Source: Alteriqipengyuania abyssalis
Lineage (GTDB): Bacteria; Pseudomonadota; Alphaproteobacteria; Sphingomonadales; Sphingomonadaceae
Length of the DNA: 64,000 nucleotides
Reading direction: 5' to 3'
NCBI RefSeq assembly: GCF_019857185.1
Contig: NZ_JAHWXP010000001.1
Coordinates: 310,001 to 374,000, forward strand
A model generated the notes under the pieces. The model was not told the origin of the DNA. It was given only the letters and a program-made list of their open reading frames with translations, and did no database searches. The position numbers were made by a program, and so were the translations under genes. This document shows positions 26,213-36,199 of this stretch, piece by piece (within the stretch, counting starts at the first letter, position 1; each line of letters starts with the position of its first letter).

Positions 26213-27180
26213 TTGCGTCGTTCCAATGCTGCACCTACCGCGTCGATAAAGGCCTCCACGTCGGCCTGGCCGCTGGGGATTGCCTTCCTCATGGTGAAGA
26301 ATCCGTGGATGATACCGGGAAACTCCAGATAGGTAACTTCGGTCCCATCTTTCACTATAGACGCTGCATAGCGGCGACCGGAATCGCGCAGCGGATCGAG
26401 GCCGGCGGTGCACAGCACGGTTGCCGGGGCGCCGCTGCAGTCGCCCAGCATCGGCAGGTTGCGCGGGCTGCCGAGATCGGCGGCGTAGCACTTGGTGAAC
26501 CAGGCCATGGTCGCGCCGGTGAGGAAGTAACCGTCGTTGAACTCGCGGAAGCTGTCGTGCTTGCCCGCCTCGTCCGCGACCGGATAGATCGGCGCCTGGA
26601 CCAGCACGGGCACATCCGCAGGCTTGTCGCGCAGCGCGTTGGTGGTGACGATCGTCAGATTGCCGCCCGCACTGTCGCCGGTGATGACCAGCCCGGTGAT
26701 CTCGCGGTCGAGCTCTTCGGGCGAAGCGGCCAGCCAGCGCGCCGCGGCCTCGCAGTCGTCGGGCGCGGCGGGGAAGGGGTGTTCGGGCGCCAGCCGATAA
26801 TCCACCGAGAGCACCGGCAGGTCGAGCCGTGCGGCAAATTCGGTGCACAGCGCGTGGTAGACCTCCAGATCGCCGATCACAAAGCCGCCGCCGTGCAGGA
26901 ACAGCACCGCCGGACCTGCCTCGCGCGACTCGCGAACATCGTAGAACCGGCAGGGGATATCGCCTGCCGGCCCAGGGACCTTGACGTCCTTCACCACCGC
27001 CATCTCGCGCGGCGGGGCTTCACCGATCTGCGCCATCATGCGCATCCCCTCGCGCCCGTCGACCGGGCCCGCTTCCTCTACCGGGGGGCGGTTCATCGCC
27101 TTTAGCATGTCGAGCAGGCCGCGCACATCGGCGCGTACGAAGGGTTCGGTCGCAGCGTTGGGGGCGGGGGCGTCTGCCAT
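26209..27180 (-). CDS. Alpha/beta hydrolase, HSL-type carboxylesterase
   Basis: The 323-residue protein belongs to the hormone-sensitive-lipase family. It has the oxyanion motif HGGGF, the nucleophile motif GDSAGG, a YRLAPEHPFPAA segment, the catalytic Asp near LDPLRDSG, and His near PGIIHGFF. It should hydrolyse short-to-medium acyl esters. ATG 27180 (MADAPAP) gives a normal N-terminus; the longer reading extends into the korA promoter region. It overlaps rppH. Confidence 0.92.
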   Translation of the reverse strand: MADAPAPNAATEPFVRADVRGLLDMLKAMNRPPVEEAGPVDGREGMRMMAQIGEAPPREMAVVKDVKVPGPAGDIPCRFYDVRESREAGPAVLFLHGGGFVIGDLEVYHALCTEFAARLDLPVLSVDYRLAPEHPFPAAPDDCEAAARWLAASPEELDREITGLVITGDSAGGNLTIVTTNALRDKPADVPVLVQAPIYPVADEAGKHDSFREFNDGYFLTGATMAWFTKCYAADLGSPRNLPMLGDCSGAPATVLCTAGLDPLRDSGRRYAASIVKDGTEVTYLEFPGIIHGFFTMRKAIPSGQADVEAFIDAVGAALERRK

Positions 27181-27369
27181 TGCGATGTCGTTCCTCAAAT
27201 CTGACCCAGTAAACGGGCGTGGCTGGATAGGCCCTGTGTGCGCAGCCTGTCCACCGATCAGCATCAGGGCGACTAGAAAAACTTGATTGCTCGCGGACGG
27301 ACGGCCACGTAGGCGGCGGTTCAAGGTGCGGGCCTAAACGCACCACGAAGACCGAAGGATTTTGTACCG

Positions 27370-29301
27370 ATGGCGACTCAGGCGCCTGCTGCCTCCACCG
27401 ACAGTTCACCCACCCCCGACGCGATCGTTGTGCGCTTCGCCGGCGATTCCGGCGACGGCATGCAGCTGACGGGGGGGCAATTCACGCTCAGCACCGCGCT
27501 GGCGGGGAACGACCTTGCGACCTTCCCGGACTTCCCGGCGGAGATCCGCGCGCCTCAGGGCACGCTGTTCGGGGTTTCGGCCTTCCAGATCAATTTCGGA
27601 TCGAGGGCGATCAACACCGCGGGCGACGCGCCCGATGTGCTGGTGGCGATGAACCCGGCGGCGCTGAAGGTGAACTTGCCCGCGCTCAAGCCCGGCGGGC
27701 TGGTGATCGTCGACACGGGCGAGTTCACCAAGCGCAACCTCGACAAGGCGAAGTACGACGCGAGCCCGCTCGACGACGATACGCTCGCGCCGTTCGACGT
27801 GCTTGCTTTCGACATTTCCGCGCGCACGCTGGAAGCCGTGGAGCCCTTCGGTCTCGGCAAGAAGGACGGGCTGCGCTGCAAGAACATGTGGACGCTGGGC
27901 CTTGCGCTGTGGATGTTCGACCGTCCGCGCGAGCCGCTGCATGACTGGCTGAACAGGAAGTTCGCCAAGGCGCCCGACATTGCCGCGGCCAATATCGCCG
28001 CGCTCGACGCAGGCCATGCCTATGGCGAGACGGCGGAGCTTTCCGCGCCGCTCAAGCAGGTCCACCTGCCGCCCGCGCCTTCGGAGCCGGGGCTTTATCG
28101 CACGATTACCGGCGCGGAAGCGGTCTCGCTCGGCCTCGTGGCCGGCGCACAGCTGGCCGAGCTGCCGATGTTCTTCGGTGGTTACCCGATCACGCCCGCC
28201 TCGGCGATCCTGCACCACCTCGCGCGGCTCAAGGAATACGGCGTCACCACCTTCCAGGCGGAAGACGAGATCGCCGCCGTGTGCGCCGCCATCGGTGCAA
28301 GCTATGCGGGCCAGTTGGGCGTGACCTCGTCCTCCGGCCCGGGCATCGCGCTCAAGACCGAGGCTTTGGGCCTGGGCATCATGACCGAGCTGCCGCTTGT
28401 TGTGGTCAATTCGCAGCGCGGCGGCCCGTCCACCGGCCTGCCGACCAAGACCGAGCAGAGCGACCTCTATCAGGCGGTTTATGGCCGCAACGGCGATGCG
28501 CCGATGCCGGTGATCGCCGCGCGCAGCCCCGGCGATGCGTTCGAGGTCGCGATCGAAGCCTGCCGACTGGCGGTCAAATACATGACGCCGGTGATGCTGC
28601 TGACCGATGGCTACATCGCCAATGCAGCCGAGCCCTGGAAGGTGCCCGACCCGTCGAGCTTCGAGCCTTTCCCCGCCAAATTCCTGACCGAACCGCGTGG
28701 CGAGGTGCTGGAGCCGTACAAGCGCAACGAAAACGGATCGCGCCCGTGGATCAAGCCCGGCACCCCGCACATGATGCACCGCATCGGCGGGATCGAGAAA
28801 GACGCCACCACCGGCAACATCTCCTACGATCCGGCCAACCACCAGCTGATGACCGACACGCGGCGCGACAAGATCGCGAACATCCCCGTGCCCGATCAGG
28901 AAGTGGCTTTCGGTGAGACGACCGGCAAGCTGGCGGTGGTCGGCTGGGGATCGACCTACGGCCCGATCAAGCAGGCGGTCCGCCGCAGCATCGACAAGGG
29001 CTGCTCGGTCTCGCACATCCACATCCGCCACATCTGGCCGCTGCCCAAGAACCTCGGCGAACTGCTGAGCGGGTTCGACCGCGTGCTGGTGCCCGAGATG
29101 AACACCGGCCAGCTCAAGACGGTGCTGCGCGACCAGTTGCTCGTCGATGCCGAAAGCCTGACCAAGACCAGCGGCCAGCCGTTCCAGATCGCCGAGCTCG
29201 AAGAGGCGATCTGCGCCTACTTCGATGGCGTCAAAGGAAACGAGGGCGGCGAAGTGCAGGCCAACGAACAGCAGCTGCCGAGCCCCGTGGAGAGCGAATA
29301 A
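27370..29301 (+). CDS. korA: 2-oxoacid:acceptor oxidoreductase, alpha (fused gamma-alpha) subunit
   Basis: The 643-residue subunit fuses an N-terminal gamma-like domain (about 15-200, with FAGDSGDGMQLTGGQF) to the alpha domain with FQAEDEIAAVCAAIGASYAG and LPTKTEQSDL. With the beta subunit it makes a thiamine-pyrophosphate, ferredoxin-linked enzyme that oxidises 2-oxoglutarate (KorAB) or a related 2-oxoacid to the acyl-CoA. The substrate is inferred from the fused architecture. It overlaps korB by one base (TAATG). Confidence 0.9.
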   Translation: MATQAPAASTDSSPTPDAIVVRFAGDSGDGMQLTGGQFTLSTALAGNDLATFPDFPAEIRAPQGTLFGVSAFQINFGSRAINTAGDAPDVLVAMNPAALKVNLPALKPGGLVIVDTGEFTKRNLDKAKYDASPLDDDTLAPFDVLAFDISARTLEAVEPFGLGKKDGLRCKNMWTLGLALWMFDRPREPLHDWLNRKFAKAPDIAAANIAALDAGHAYGETAELSAPLKQVHLPPAPSEPGLYRTITGAEAVSLGLVAGAQLAELPMFFGGYPITPASAILHHLARLKEYGVTTFQAEDEIAAVCAAIGASYAGQLGVTSSSGPGIALKTEALGLGIMTELPLVVVNSQRGGPSTGLPTKTEQSDLYQAVYGRNGDAPMPVIAARSPGDAFEVAIEACRLAVKYMTPVMLLTDGYIANAAEPWKVPDPSSFEPFPAKFLTEPRGEVLEPYKRNENGSRPWIKPGTPHMMHRIGGIEKDATTGNISYDPANHQLMTDTRRDKIANIPVPDQEVAFGETTGKLAVVGWGSTYGPIKQAVRRSIDKGCSVSHIHIRHIWPLPKNLGELLSGFDRVLVPEMNTGQLKTVLRDQLLVDAESLTKTSGQPFQIAELEEAICAYFDGVKGNEGGEVQANEQQLPSPVESE

Positions 29302-30335
29302 TGAACGCACCCGTTAAAATCGAAACCACGCTCAAGGACTGGGAAACCGACCAGGAGGTCCGCTGGTGCCCCGGTTGCGGGGATTATGCGATCCTCAAGG
29401 CCGTGCAGCGCACGCTGCCGCAGCTTGGCAGCGATCCGGCGAACACCGTGTTCATCTCCGGCATCGGCTGTTCCAGCCGCTTCCCATATTACATCGAGAG
29501 CTACGGCTTCCACACGATCCACGGGCGCGCACCGGCGGTGGCGACGGGCGTGAAACTCGCCAATCCGGACCTCGATGTATGGCTGGTGACCGGCGACGGC
29601 GATGGCCTGAGCATCGGCGGCAACCACATGATGCATGTGCTCCGCCGCAACGTGAACATGCAGATCATGCTGTTCAACAACGAGATTTATGGCCTGACGA
29701 AGGGCCAGTACTCGCCCACCAGCCGCGAGGGCACGCGCACGCCGACCAGCCCGATCGGCTCGGTCGACCACCCCGCCAATCCATGCGCCTTCGCGCTTGG
29801 CAGCGGCGCGCGCTTCGTCGGGCGCGGGATCGACGTGTCGAAGAACCTACCCGATGTCCTCAATGCAGCGCACGCGCACCAAGGCGCGGCCTTCGTCGAG
29901 ATCTTCCAGAATTGCATCGTCTACAACAAGGACGTCTTCGATGCCTTCGCCGCGCCCAAGGGTGCAGAAGGCCAGCAGCTCTGGCTGGCCGATGGTGAGC
30001 CGATGCTGTTCGACAAGGGCGAGAAGGGCCTCGCGTTCGATGCCGAGAACCTTCACTTCACCGTGGTCGATGTCGTCGATGGCGACTGGCAGGCCGCGGG
30101 CGTGCGGGTTCATAACGTGAAGAACCGCGTGATGGCGCACTTGCTTGCGGAGCTGCCCTTCGGTGAATTCCCCATGCCGCTGGGCGTGCTCTATGATGAC
30201 CCCGCGCCGACCTACGAAAGTGCGGTGATTGCAGAGCGTGAAGCTTCGGTGAGCGGAAAGGAAGCCAACCTCGCCAAGCTGCTCAGCGGCGGCCAGACCT
30301 GGACGGTCGACGGGACCGCCGCCGACCCGGTCTAG
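29301..30335 (+). CDS. korB: 2-oxoacid:acceptor oxidoreductase, beta subunit
   Basis: The 344-residue beta subunit binds thiamine pyrophosphate through GDGDGLSIGGNHMMHVLRRN...LFNN. It carries [4Fe-4S] cysteines at RWCPGCGDY and GIGCSSR, near residues 24-27 and 56. Partner residues match the KorB branch. Its stop overlaps the convergent PAP2 gene by 4 bp. Confidence 0.92.
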   Translation: MNAPVKIETTLKDWETDQEVRWCPGCGDYAILKAVQRTLPQLGSDPANTVFISGIGCSSRFPYYIESYGFHTIHGRAPAVATGVKLANPDLDVWLVTGDGDGLSIGGNHMMHVLRRNVNMQIMLFNNEIYGLTKGQYSPTSREGTRTPTSPIGSVDHPANPCAFALGSGARFVGRGIDVSKNLPDVLNAAHAHQGAAFVEIFQNCIVYNKDVFDAFAAPKGAEGQQLWLADGEPMLFDKGEKGLAFDAENLHFTVVDVVDGDWQAAGVRVHNVKNRVMAHLLAELPFGEFPMPLGVLYDDPAPTYESAVIAEREASVSGKEANLAKLLSGGQTWTVDGTAADPV

Positions 30336-31105
30336 CGGTGACCCAGCGGATCGAGCCCGTGCGCTGCCGCGCTGTCGGCGGCGCGCTTGGCGGGCTCGTA
30401 TAGCAGCGCTGCGGCGGTGAAGGCCCACGCCGCGCCGCCGCTCCACCCGGCGACCACATCGCTCGGGAAGTGCACGCCCAGCATCACGCGGCTCCACGCG
30501 ATCATCGCGGAGATCACTATCGCACTGCCGATCAGCGTGTAGCGCACCGAGTGCCTGCCGCTGAACGAGGCGAAGGCCAGCGCCATGCCGATATAGATCA
30601 TCGCCGAGGTAAAGCTGTGCCCGCTCGGGAAGCTGTAGCCTGCCGCCTCGGTCAGATGCGGGACGAGGGTAGGGCGCTCCCGCCCGACGAGCGTCTTCAT
30701 GAGTGCGTTGAGGCCCCAGCCAAGCACCACGGTCAGTGTGAACAGCATCGCCTCGCGCCGCATTCGCAGGAACAGCAGGGCGATCGCCGCTGCTCCCGCC
30801 GCGAGGGTTGAGAGGAGGAGCCCGCCCAGCGCGGTGATGTCACGCACCGCCTCTTGCAGCATGTTGCCGCCCAGCGGCTGGAGATCGACGCCCGCGCGGT
30901 AGAGCATCAGCCCCGAATGGTCGAAGCCGGCGGTACGGCCCTGTGTGACCAGCCAGATCATCAAGCCCCAGATCGCCCACAGCACGCCTGCGGCAATCAG
31001 TGCCTTGCTGCGGTTGATCGTGAAGCCACGCTCGGGAAGCGCAACGGTCTCGGCGGGGAGAGTCGCTTGGGGCTCGTGTCCGTGGCCGATGTGGCTGTGA
31101 TCCAT
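30332..31105 (-). CDS. PAP2-family phosphatase (membrane)
   Basis: The 257-residue protein has a His-rich cytoplasmic start (MDHSHIGHGHE) and six hydrophobic segments. The PAP2 phosphatase motifs are KTLVGRERP, SFPSGHSF and SRVMLGVHFPSDV, which supply Arg, His, Arg and His/Asp. It should dephosphorylate lipids such as phosphatidic acid, undecaprenyl pyrophosphate or phosphatidylglycerol phosphate. I start at 31105; an ATG at 31147 would run over the photolyase start. Confidence 0.9.
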   Translation of the reverse strand: MDHSHIGHGHEPQATLPAETVALPERGFTINRSKALIAAGVLWAIWGLMIWLVTQGRTAGFDHSGLMLYRAGVDLQPLGGNMLQEAVRDITALGGLLLSTLAAGAAAIALLFLRMRREAMLFTLTVVLGWGLNALMKTLVGRERPTLVPHLTEAAGYSFPSGHSFTSAMIYIGMALAFASFSGRHSVRYTLIGSAIVISAMIAWSRVMLGVHFPSDVVAGWSGGAAWAFTAAALLYEPAKRAADSAAAHGLDPLGHR

Positions 31106-31145
31106 GCAAGCAGGAACAGCCTGTCTGGTGCGAGGTTCCTCTCGC

Positions 31146-32549
31146 ATGGTGTCTCCTCAAATCGTCTGGCTGCGGCGCGACCTGCGGCTGGCAGACAATC
31201 CCGCGCTCTACGCAGCGGCCCAGGCCGGGCCGATCATCCCGGTCTTCGTGCTCGACGACGAGCGGACGGGGGATCGGAAATATGGCGGTGCCTCGCGCTG
31301 GTGGTTGCACCATTCGCTGGAGACTCTGGCGAAGAGTTTCGGACGGCACAATGCCGCGCTGATCCTGCGGCGCGGCGACCGCGTGAACATTCTCGCAGAC
31401 CTGGCGGCGAAGACCGGGGCGAGTGCGATCCATGCCAACCGCCATTACGAACCGTGGTGGCGCAAGGCGCAGGGCGATCTGAAGAAGGCGTTGCCCGACG
31501 GGTGCGAGTTGGAGCTGCATGACGGTAATTACCTGATGCCGCCGGGCACTGCGACGACCGGCTCCGGCACGCCCTACAAGATCTACACTCCGTTCTCCCG
31601 CGCGCTGCGCGACCTTATGCCGCCGCGCGACGAACTGCCTGCGCCCGAGACGATCTCGCAGCCGGGCGAGCTGCCGCCGAGCGACGATCTGGCGGATTGG
31701 GGCCTGCTCCCAACCAATCCCGACTGGGCCACGCAGATGGCGCAATTCTGGTCGATCGGCGAAGACGCCGCGCACGAACGGCTCGATTGGTGGGCGGACC
31801 ATGTCGGCGAGTATGACGAAGGCCGTAACCTGCCATCGGTCGATCAGACCAGCCAGATGTCGCCGCACCTGCACTGGGGCGAAATTTCTCCGGTTCAAAT
31901 CTGGCATCGATTGAAGGACAAGCGCAGCGACGGCTGGCGGACCTACGAGAGCGAGCTGATCTGGCGCGATTACGCGCAGAACATCCTGTGCCAGTTCCCG
32001 CGTTACCCCGAAGAAAGCTATCGCGACGCGATCGACGACGCCAAACTCTGGCGTAATCCTAATCGCGGGCATGTGATTCAGGAAGAGCTGGAAGCCTGGC
32101 AACACGGCCGCACCGGCTACCCCATCGTCGATGCCGGGATGCGTCAGCTGTGGGCGATCGGCTGGATGCACAACCGCGTGCGGATGATCGCGGCCAGCTT
32201 CCTCATCAAGCATCTGCTGATCGACTGGCGGCACGGCGAGCGCTGGTTCTGGGACACGCTGGTCGATGCCGACTACGCCAGCAACGGCGTGAACTGGCAG
32301 TGGGTCGCAGGCACCGGTGTGGACAGCAACATGTTCCCCCGGATCATGGCCCCGCTGAGCCAGAGCGAGAAGTTCGATGCGGCTGGCTATATCCGCGAAT
32401 GGGTGCCCGAACTGGCGGACCTGCCCGACAGCGAAATCCACGATCCCTCGGATAAATGCCGCCCCAGCGACTACCCGGCAAAGATCATCGGCCACAAGGA
32501 GGCGCGCGAACGGGCGCTGGAAGCCTATCGCGCGATGAAGGACGATTGA
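31146..32549 (+). CDS. phrB: Deoxyribodipyrimidine photolyase
   Basis: The 467-residue enzyme splits cyclobutane pyrimidine dimers using blue light. It has the N-terminal alpha/beta antenna domain (IVWLRRDLRLADNPAL, PVFVLDD) and the helical FAD domain with ENILRQ-like ELIWRDYAQNIL, the PIVDAGMRQLWAIGWMHNRVRM block and the WFWDTLVDADYASNGVNWQWVAG tryptophan-rich FAD site. Length and motifs match class I CPD photolyases. It is divergent from the PAP2 gene, about 40 bp apart. Confidence 0.96.
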   Translation: MVSPQIVWLRRDLRLADNPALYAAAQAGPIIPVFVLDDERTGDRKYGGASRWWLHHSLETLAKSFGRHNAALILRRGDRVNILADLAAKTGASAIHANRHYEPWWRKAQGDLKKALPDGCELELHDGNYLMPPGTATTGSGTPYKIYTPFSRALRDLMPPRDELPAPETISQPGELPPSDDLADWGLLPTNPDWATQMAQFWSIGEDAAHERLDWWADHVGEYDEGRNLPSVDQTSQMSPHLHWGEISPVQIWHRLKDKRSDGWRTYESELIWRDYAQNILCQFPRYPEESYRDAIDDAKLWRNPNRGHVIQEELEAWQHGRTGYPIVDAGMRQLWAIGWMHNRVRMIAASFLIKHLLIDWRHGERWFWDTLVDADYASNGVNWQWVAGTGVDSNMFPRIMAPLSQSEKFDAAGYIREWVPELADLPDSEIHDPSDKCRPSDYPAKIIGHKEARERALEAYRAMKDD

Positions 32550-32605
32550 TGGCGCGCGCATGACGGGTTGTCGCCCACGGGGCTGCGGGGCATAAGCGCC
32601 CCTGC

Positions 32606-33862
32606 ATGGGGGTAAGCGAAAACCAGCGCGGAGGCGATTTGCTCGCCGCATCGCAACGCTTCGAACGGAAGCCGGGCATCTTCGCCCGCCTGCTCGCCCC
32701 CGGATTTCACAAGCTGCTCGACAAGATGGACGAAGGCATCGCGCGTGGCGCGGTGCTGGGGCGCTTGCCCGATGGCAGCACGCGGCTGCTCGGCGGTCGT
32801 GCTCCGGGTTTCGAGGCGGAGGTGACGATCCACAACTGGCGCGCGCTGGTCCGGGTCGCGACCGGCGGTTCGGTGGGCTGGTATCAGGCCTGGGAGGCGG
32901 GCGAATGGTCGAGCCCCGATCCGGTCCCGCTGTTCGCGCTGTTCATGCAGAACGCGGCTACGCTGGGCGATACGGCCCGCGCCAAGGGCGGGTGGAAGCG
33001 CGCGCTGCGGACCGCGCATGGCAAGCAGCGTAACACCCGCAAAGGGTCGGAGAAGAACATCTCCGCGCACTACGACCTCGGCAATGATTTCTACGCAGCG
33101 TGGCTGGGTGAGACGATGACCTATTCCGCCGCGCTGTTCGATGAAGGCGGCGCGCCGCAGACGCTTAATAGGGCGCAGCGGACGAAGATCGACGCGATCC
33201 TCGACCGCGTGGCGCTCAAGCCTGGCGACACCCTGCTTGAAATCGGCTGCGGCTGGGGCACGCTGGCGCGCGCGGCGGCGGATCGCGGGGCGAAGGTCGA
33301 TGCGATCAGCCTGTCGGAAGAGCAGCTTGCCTGGGCACGGCGGCAAAGCGTCGGCGATGCGCGCTTCCTGTATCAGGATTACCGCGACACCAACGGCCAG
33401 TACGACGCCATCGCCAGCGTCGAGATGGTCGAGGCGCTGGGCCGCGAATACTGGCCGACCTTCATGGATTGCGTTGCGCGGAACCTGAAGCCGGGCGGGC
33501 GGGCCGCGATCCAGTTCATCGCGATCGACGATGCGCTGTTCGATTCCTACGCCGCCAGCGCGGACTTCATACAGGCCTATATCTTCCCCGGCGGCCTGCT
33601 GATCCGCGCGTCCGAATTCCGCGCCCTCGGCGAAGAACGCGGCCTGCGCTGGACGGACGAGAAGCGCTTCGGCATCGACTATGCCGAAACGCTGCGGCTC
33701 TGGCGCGAGGCGTTCGATCGGGCGGCGGCGGACTCGATCCTGCCCGAAGGCTTCGATGATCGCTTCCGCGCTCTGTGGCGCTATTACCTGATGTATTGCG
33801 AAGGCGGTTTCCGCGGTGGCGGGATCGATGTGTACCAGGTGACCCTGGTTAAGGAGAGATGA
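32606..33862 (+). CDS. cfa: Cyclopropane-fatty-acyl-phospholipid synthase
   Basis: The 418-residue protein adds a methylene group from SAM across double bonds of membrane lipids. It shows an N-terminal regulatory domain (about 1-120), then HYDLGNDFYAAWLGETMTYSAALF (about 152-175), the SAM motif LEIGCGWGTLARAAA and ASVEMVEALGREYW with the catalytic glutamate. The start ATG 32606 is the first that fits. The next gene starts right after its stop. Confidence 0.93.
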   Translation: MGVSENQRGGDLLAASQRFERKPGIFARLLAPGFHKLLDKMDEGIARGAVLGRLPDGSTRLLGGRAPGFEAEVTIHNWRALVRVATGGSVGWYQAWEAGEWSSPDPVPLFALFMQNAATLGDTARAKGGWKRALRTAHGKQRNTRKGSEKNISAHYDLGNDFYAAWLGETMTYSAALFDEGGAPQTLNRAQRTKIDAILDRVALKPGDTLLEIGCGWGTLARAAADRGAKVDAISLSEEQLAWARRQSVGDARFLYQDYRDTNGQYDAIASVEMVEALGREYWPTFMDCVARNLKPGGRAAIQFIAIDDALFDSYAASADFIQAYIFPGGLLIRASEFRALGEERGLRWTDEKRFGIDYAETLRLWREAFDRAAADSILPEGFDDRFRALWRYYLMYCEGGFRGGGIDVYQVTLVKER

Positions 33863-33863
33863 G

Positions 33864-35033
33864 ATGACCAAGTACCTCGCGCTGATTGCGGCGCTCGCCC
33901 TCCCGCTCGCCGGATGTGCGACCGCTCCGGTGGATACCGCGCGCGGCGTCACTGCGAGCATGCCCACGGAACCGCTGCCGTTGGTGGGGTCGGAGGTGCT
34001 GTTCTGGGACGATGCAACGCGCTCGGCCCGCTTCCGCTCGATGGAGACCTTCTTCCCCGGTCAGGAGGTCGCTCCGCCCGAAACGCCGCGGGCGCTTCCG
34101 CAGGGTGAGGCACTGCCCGCGAAAACGCAGGCCGCGATCCGCGCCTATATGTCCAGCCAGAACGCAGCCGGGGTGATGGTGCTGCAGGACGGCAAGGTCC
34201 GCTTCGTCGACTACGGCCTCGGCTTCGGTCCCGACGATCGCTGGACCAGCTTCTCGGTTGCGAAGAGCTTTACCTCGACCCTGCTGGGCGCGGCGCTGAA
34301 GGACGGTTTCATCGCCAGCCTGAACGATCCCGTGTCGCAGTACATTCCCGGGCTGAAGGGCAGCGCCTACGACGATGTGACGGTCGAACAGCTCGCCACG
34401 ATGACGTCCGGCGTGAAGTGGAACGAGGATTACACCGATCCCAATTCCGACGTGGCGAAGATGTACAACGTCACGCCCGAGCCGGGTCAGGACCAGGTGG
34501 TCGAATACATGAAGACCCTACCGAGAGAGGCGCCTGCGGGCGAGAAGTGGGTCTACAAGACGGGCGAGACCAACCTGATCGGCGTGCTGGTGGAAAACGC
34601 GGTGGGCGAGACGCTGGCCGAATATGCCAAGCGCAAGATCGTCGATCCGGCCGGCTTTGCACACCCGCTGTTCTGGCAGACCGATCTTTCGGGCCGCAGC
34701 GTGGGCGGGTGCTGCCTGTCGGCCGCGCTCAGCGATTATGCGCGGATGGGCCAGTTCGCGCTGGAAGGCGGGGATGGCGTGGTGCCCGATGGCTGGTTCG
34801 CGGCAGCGGGATCGCCCCAAGTCGATTTCGGCAACGGCTTTGGATATGGCTACCAGTGGTGGACCTATCCCGGCGGCAATTTCGGCGCGCAGGGCATTTT
34901 CGGCCAGTCGATCACGATCCTGCCCGCCAGCCGGGTGGTGATCGCAATCGTGTCCAACTGGCCTGCCGCGTCCCGCAAGGATCTCTCCGCCGAACGTCTT
35001 GAGCTGCTGGCGACGATCGGGTCTGGGCTCTAG
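33864..35033 (+). CDS. Beta-lactamase-fold serine hydrolase lipoprotein
   Basis: The 389-residue protein has a lipobox (LAGC, Cys18). The class-C-like SxxK motif appears in SFSVAKSF (about residue 130), with a YxN-type element downstream, in a beta-lactamase/penicillin-binding fold. Such proteins are usually esterases or peptidases rather than resistance enzymes. It starts one base after the cfa stop with a GGAGAG ribosome site. The substrate is unknown. Confidence 0.85.
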   Translation: MTKYLALIAALALPLAGCATAPVDTARGVTASMPTEPLPLVGSEVLFWDDATRSARFRSMETFFPGQEVAPPETPRALPQGEALPAKTQAAIRAYMSSQNAAGVMVLQDGKVRFVDYGLGFGPDDRWTSFSVAKSFTSTLLGAALKDGFIASLNDPVSQYIPGLKGSAYDDVTVEQLATMTSGVKWNEDYTDPNSDVAKMYNVTPEPGQDQVVEYMKTLPREAPAGEKWVYKTGETNLIGVLVENAVGETLAEYAKRKIVDPAGFAHPLFWQTDLSGRSVGGCCLSAALSDYARMGQFALEGGDGVVPDGWFAAAGSPQVDFGNGFGYGYQWWTYPGGNFGAQGIFGQSITILPASRVVIAIVSNWPAASRKDLSAERLELLATIGSGL

Positions 35034-35037
35034 CGCA

Positions 35038-35397
35038 TCAGAACAGGCAGGATCGGGTCACTCCGCCCCCTTTCGGGGCCCGCCAGACGGACAGCAGATC
35101 GTCGAGTACTTCGGCGGCGAGCATGTTTTCGAAGGCGGCCCCCGCAATCGAATGGTTCCACCAGACGACCCGCGCTTCGATCGACTGGAGGCCGGGAAGC
35201 GTCAGCCAGCAGGCCTGCTCAGGATGCAGTCGTCCGATCGATGATGCGCTGAAGCCTGCGATCGACAGATCGTGGACTACCGTGCGGAAAGTGCCGCCCC
35301 CGCTGACCCGCAATTGTGCCGGTATGGCAAGTTTCGTGCGCGGCGCGCAGCGATCTTCCTGCACCGCGTCGGCATAGCCGTGCTTCAACGCAACCAT
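35038..35397 (-). CDS. PilZ-domain protein
   Basis: The 119-residue protein is one PilZ-like beta barrel. The N-terminal RxxxR-like element is present in DRCAPRTKL, then DLSIAGFSA (the D/NxSxxG element) and VVWWNHSIAGAAFEN. The family binds cyclic di-GMP through these two motifs; the first arginine pair is imperfect (R-CAP-R), so binding is likely but not certain. It converges on the serine hydrolase, 4 bp apart. Confidence 0.85.
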   Translation of the reverse strand: MVALKHGYADAVQEDRCAPRTKLAIPAQLRVSGGGTFRTVVHDLSIAGFSASSIGRLHPEQACWLTLPGLQSIEARVVWWNHSIAGAAFENMLAAEVLDDLLSVWRAPKGGGVTRSCLF

Positions 35398-35484
35398 CTC
35401 GATTCACCCGTCCTAGTATTTTTCCCTAGACGGGTTTCGCGCAGACCTGCTTGCGCGAATATGATGAGGGTTGGCTAAACCGTC

Positions 35485-36198
35485 TTAACCAATTCTTTCC
35501 CGGTGACCGGTCTCGAAATCACCTTCGAAAAGCTCCGCGATCCGGCTGGCCACTTCCTCGGGCGGCTTGACCGTTTGCGGGTCTTCGCCGGGATAGGCCT
35601 TTTCGCGCATGGCGGTGCGGGTGGCACCCGGATCGACCAGTGCGACGCGGATCGCGCCAGTATTGGCGACTTCCTGGCCGTAGCATTCCAGCAGGTTGTC
35701 GAACGCGGCCTTGGTCGATCCGTAGGCAGACCAGTAGGCGCGCGGGGTTGCGCCCACGCTGCTGGTCAGGCCGATCACGCGCCCGGCGTCGGCGCGCCTG
35801 AGCATCGGGTGCAGCCCGGCGAGCAGTGCTTGCGTGGCGAGCAGGTTCACCGTGATCGCATTGTTGAACTGCTTCGGCTCGATCTGCGTCACCGGAGTCA
35901 GCGTGGGCAGATAGGCCGCGCTGATCACCAGCATGTCGAGCGCATCCCAGCGGCTGGAGATCGCCTGGGCGAGTCGCGCAACGCCGTCGTTCTCGGTCAG
36001 ATCGACGGGCGCGATCGTCGCGGTCCCGCCGTCATTGTGGATCGCATCCTCGACCCGTTCCAGCGCGGCATCATCGCGCGCGGTGAGGATGACGTGCGCG
36101 CCTTTAGCGGCGAGCGCTTGTGCGGTGGCCGCGCCGATTCCGCGCGATGCCCCGGTGACGAGCGCAACGCGCCCTTCGAACGGCTTGTTCTCTGCCAT
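35485..36198 (-). CDS. SDR-family oxidoreductase
   Basis: The 237-residue short-chain dehydrogenase has the TGASRGIG cofactor loop (about 15-22), an NxxG-like VISAAYL in place of NNAG, and the catalytic Ser with YGSTK (Tyr-x3-Lys). It should use NAD(P) on an alcohol/ketone substrate that is not predictable. It starts one base after the purF stop, so it belongs to the purF transcription unit. The SAAYL substitution at the NNAG position is slightly unusual. Confidence 0.92.
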   Translation of the reverse strand: MAENKPFEGRVALVTGASRGIGAATAQALAAKGAHVILTARDDAALERVEDAIHNDGGTATIAPVDLTENDGVARLAQAISSRWDALDMLVISAAYLPTLTPVTQIEPKQFNNAITVNLLATQALLAGLHPMLRRADAGRVIGLTSSVGATPRAYWSAYGSTKAAFDNLLECYGQEVANTGAIRVALVDPGATRTAMREKAYPGEDPQTVKPPEEVASRIAELFEGDFETGHRERIG

Positions 36199-36199
36199 G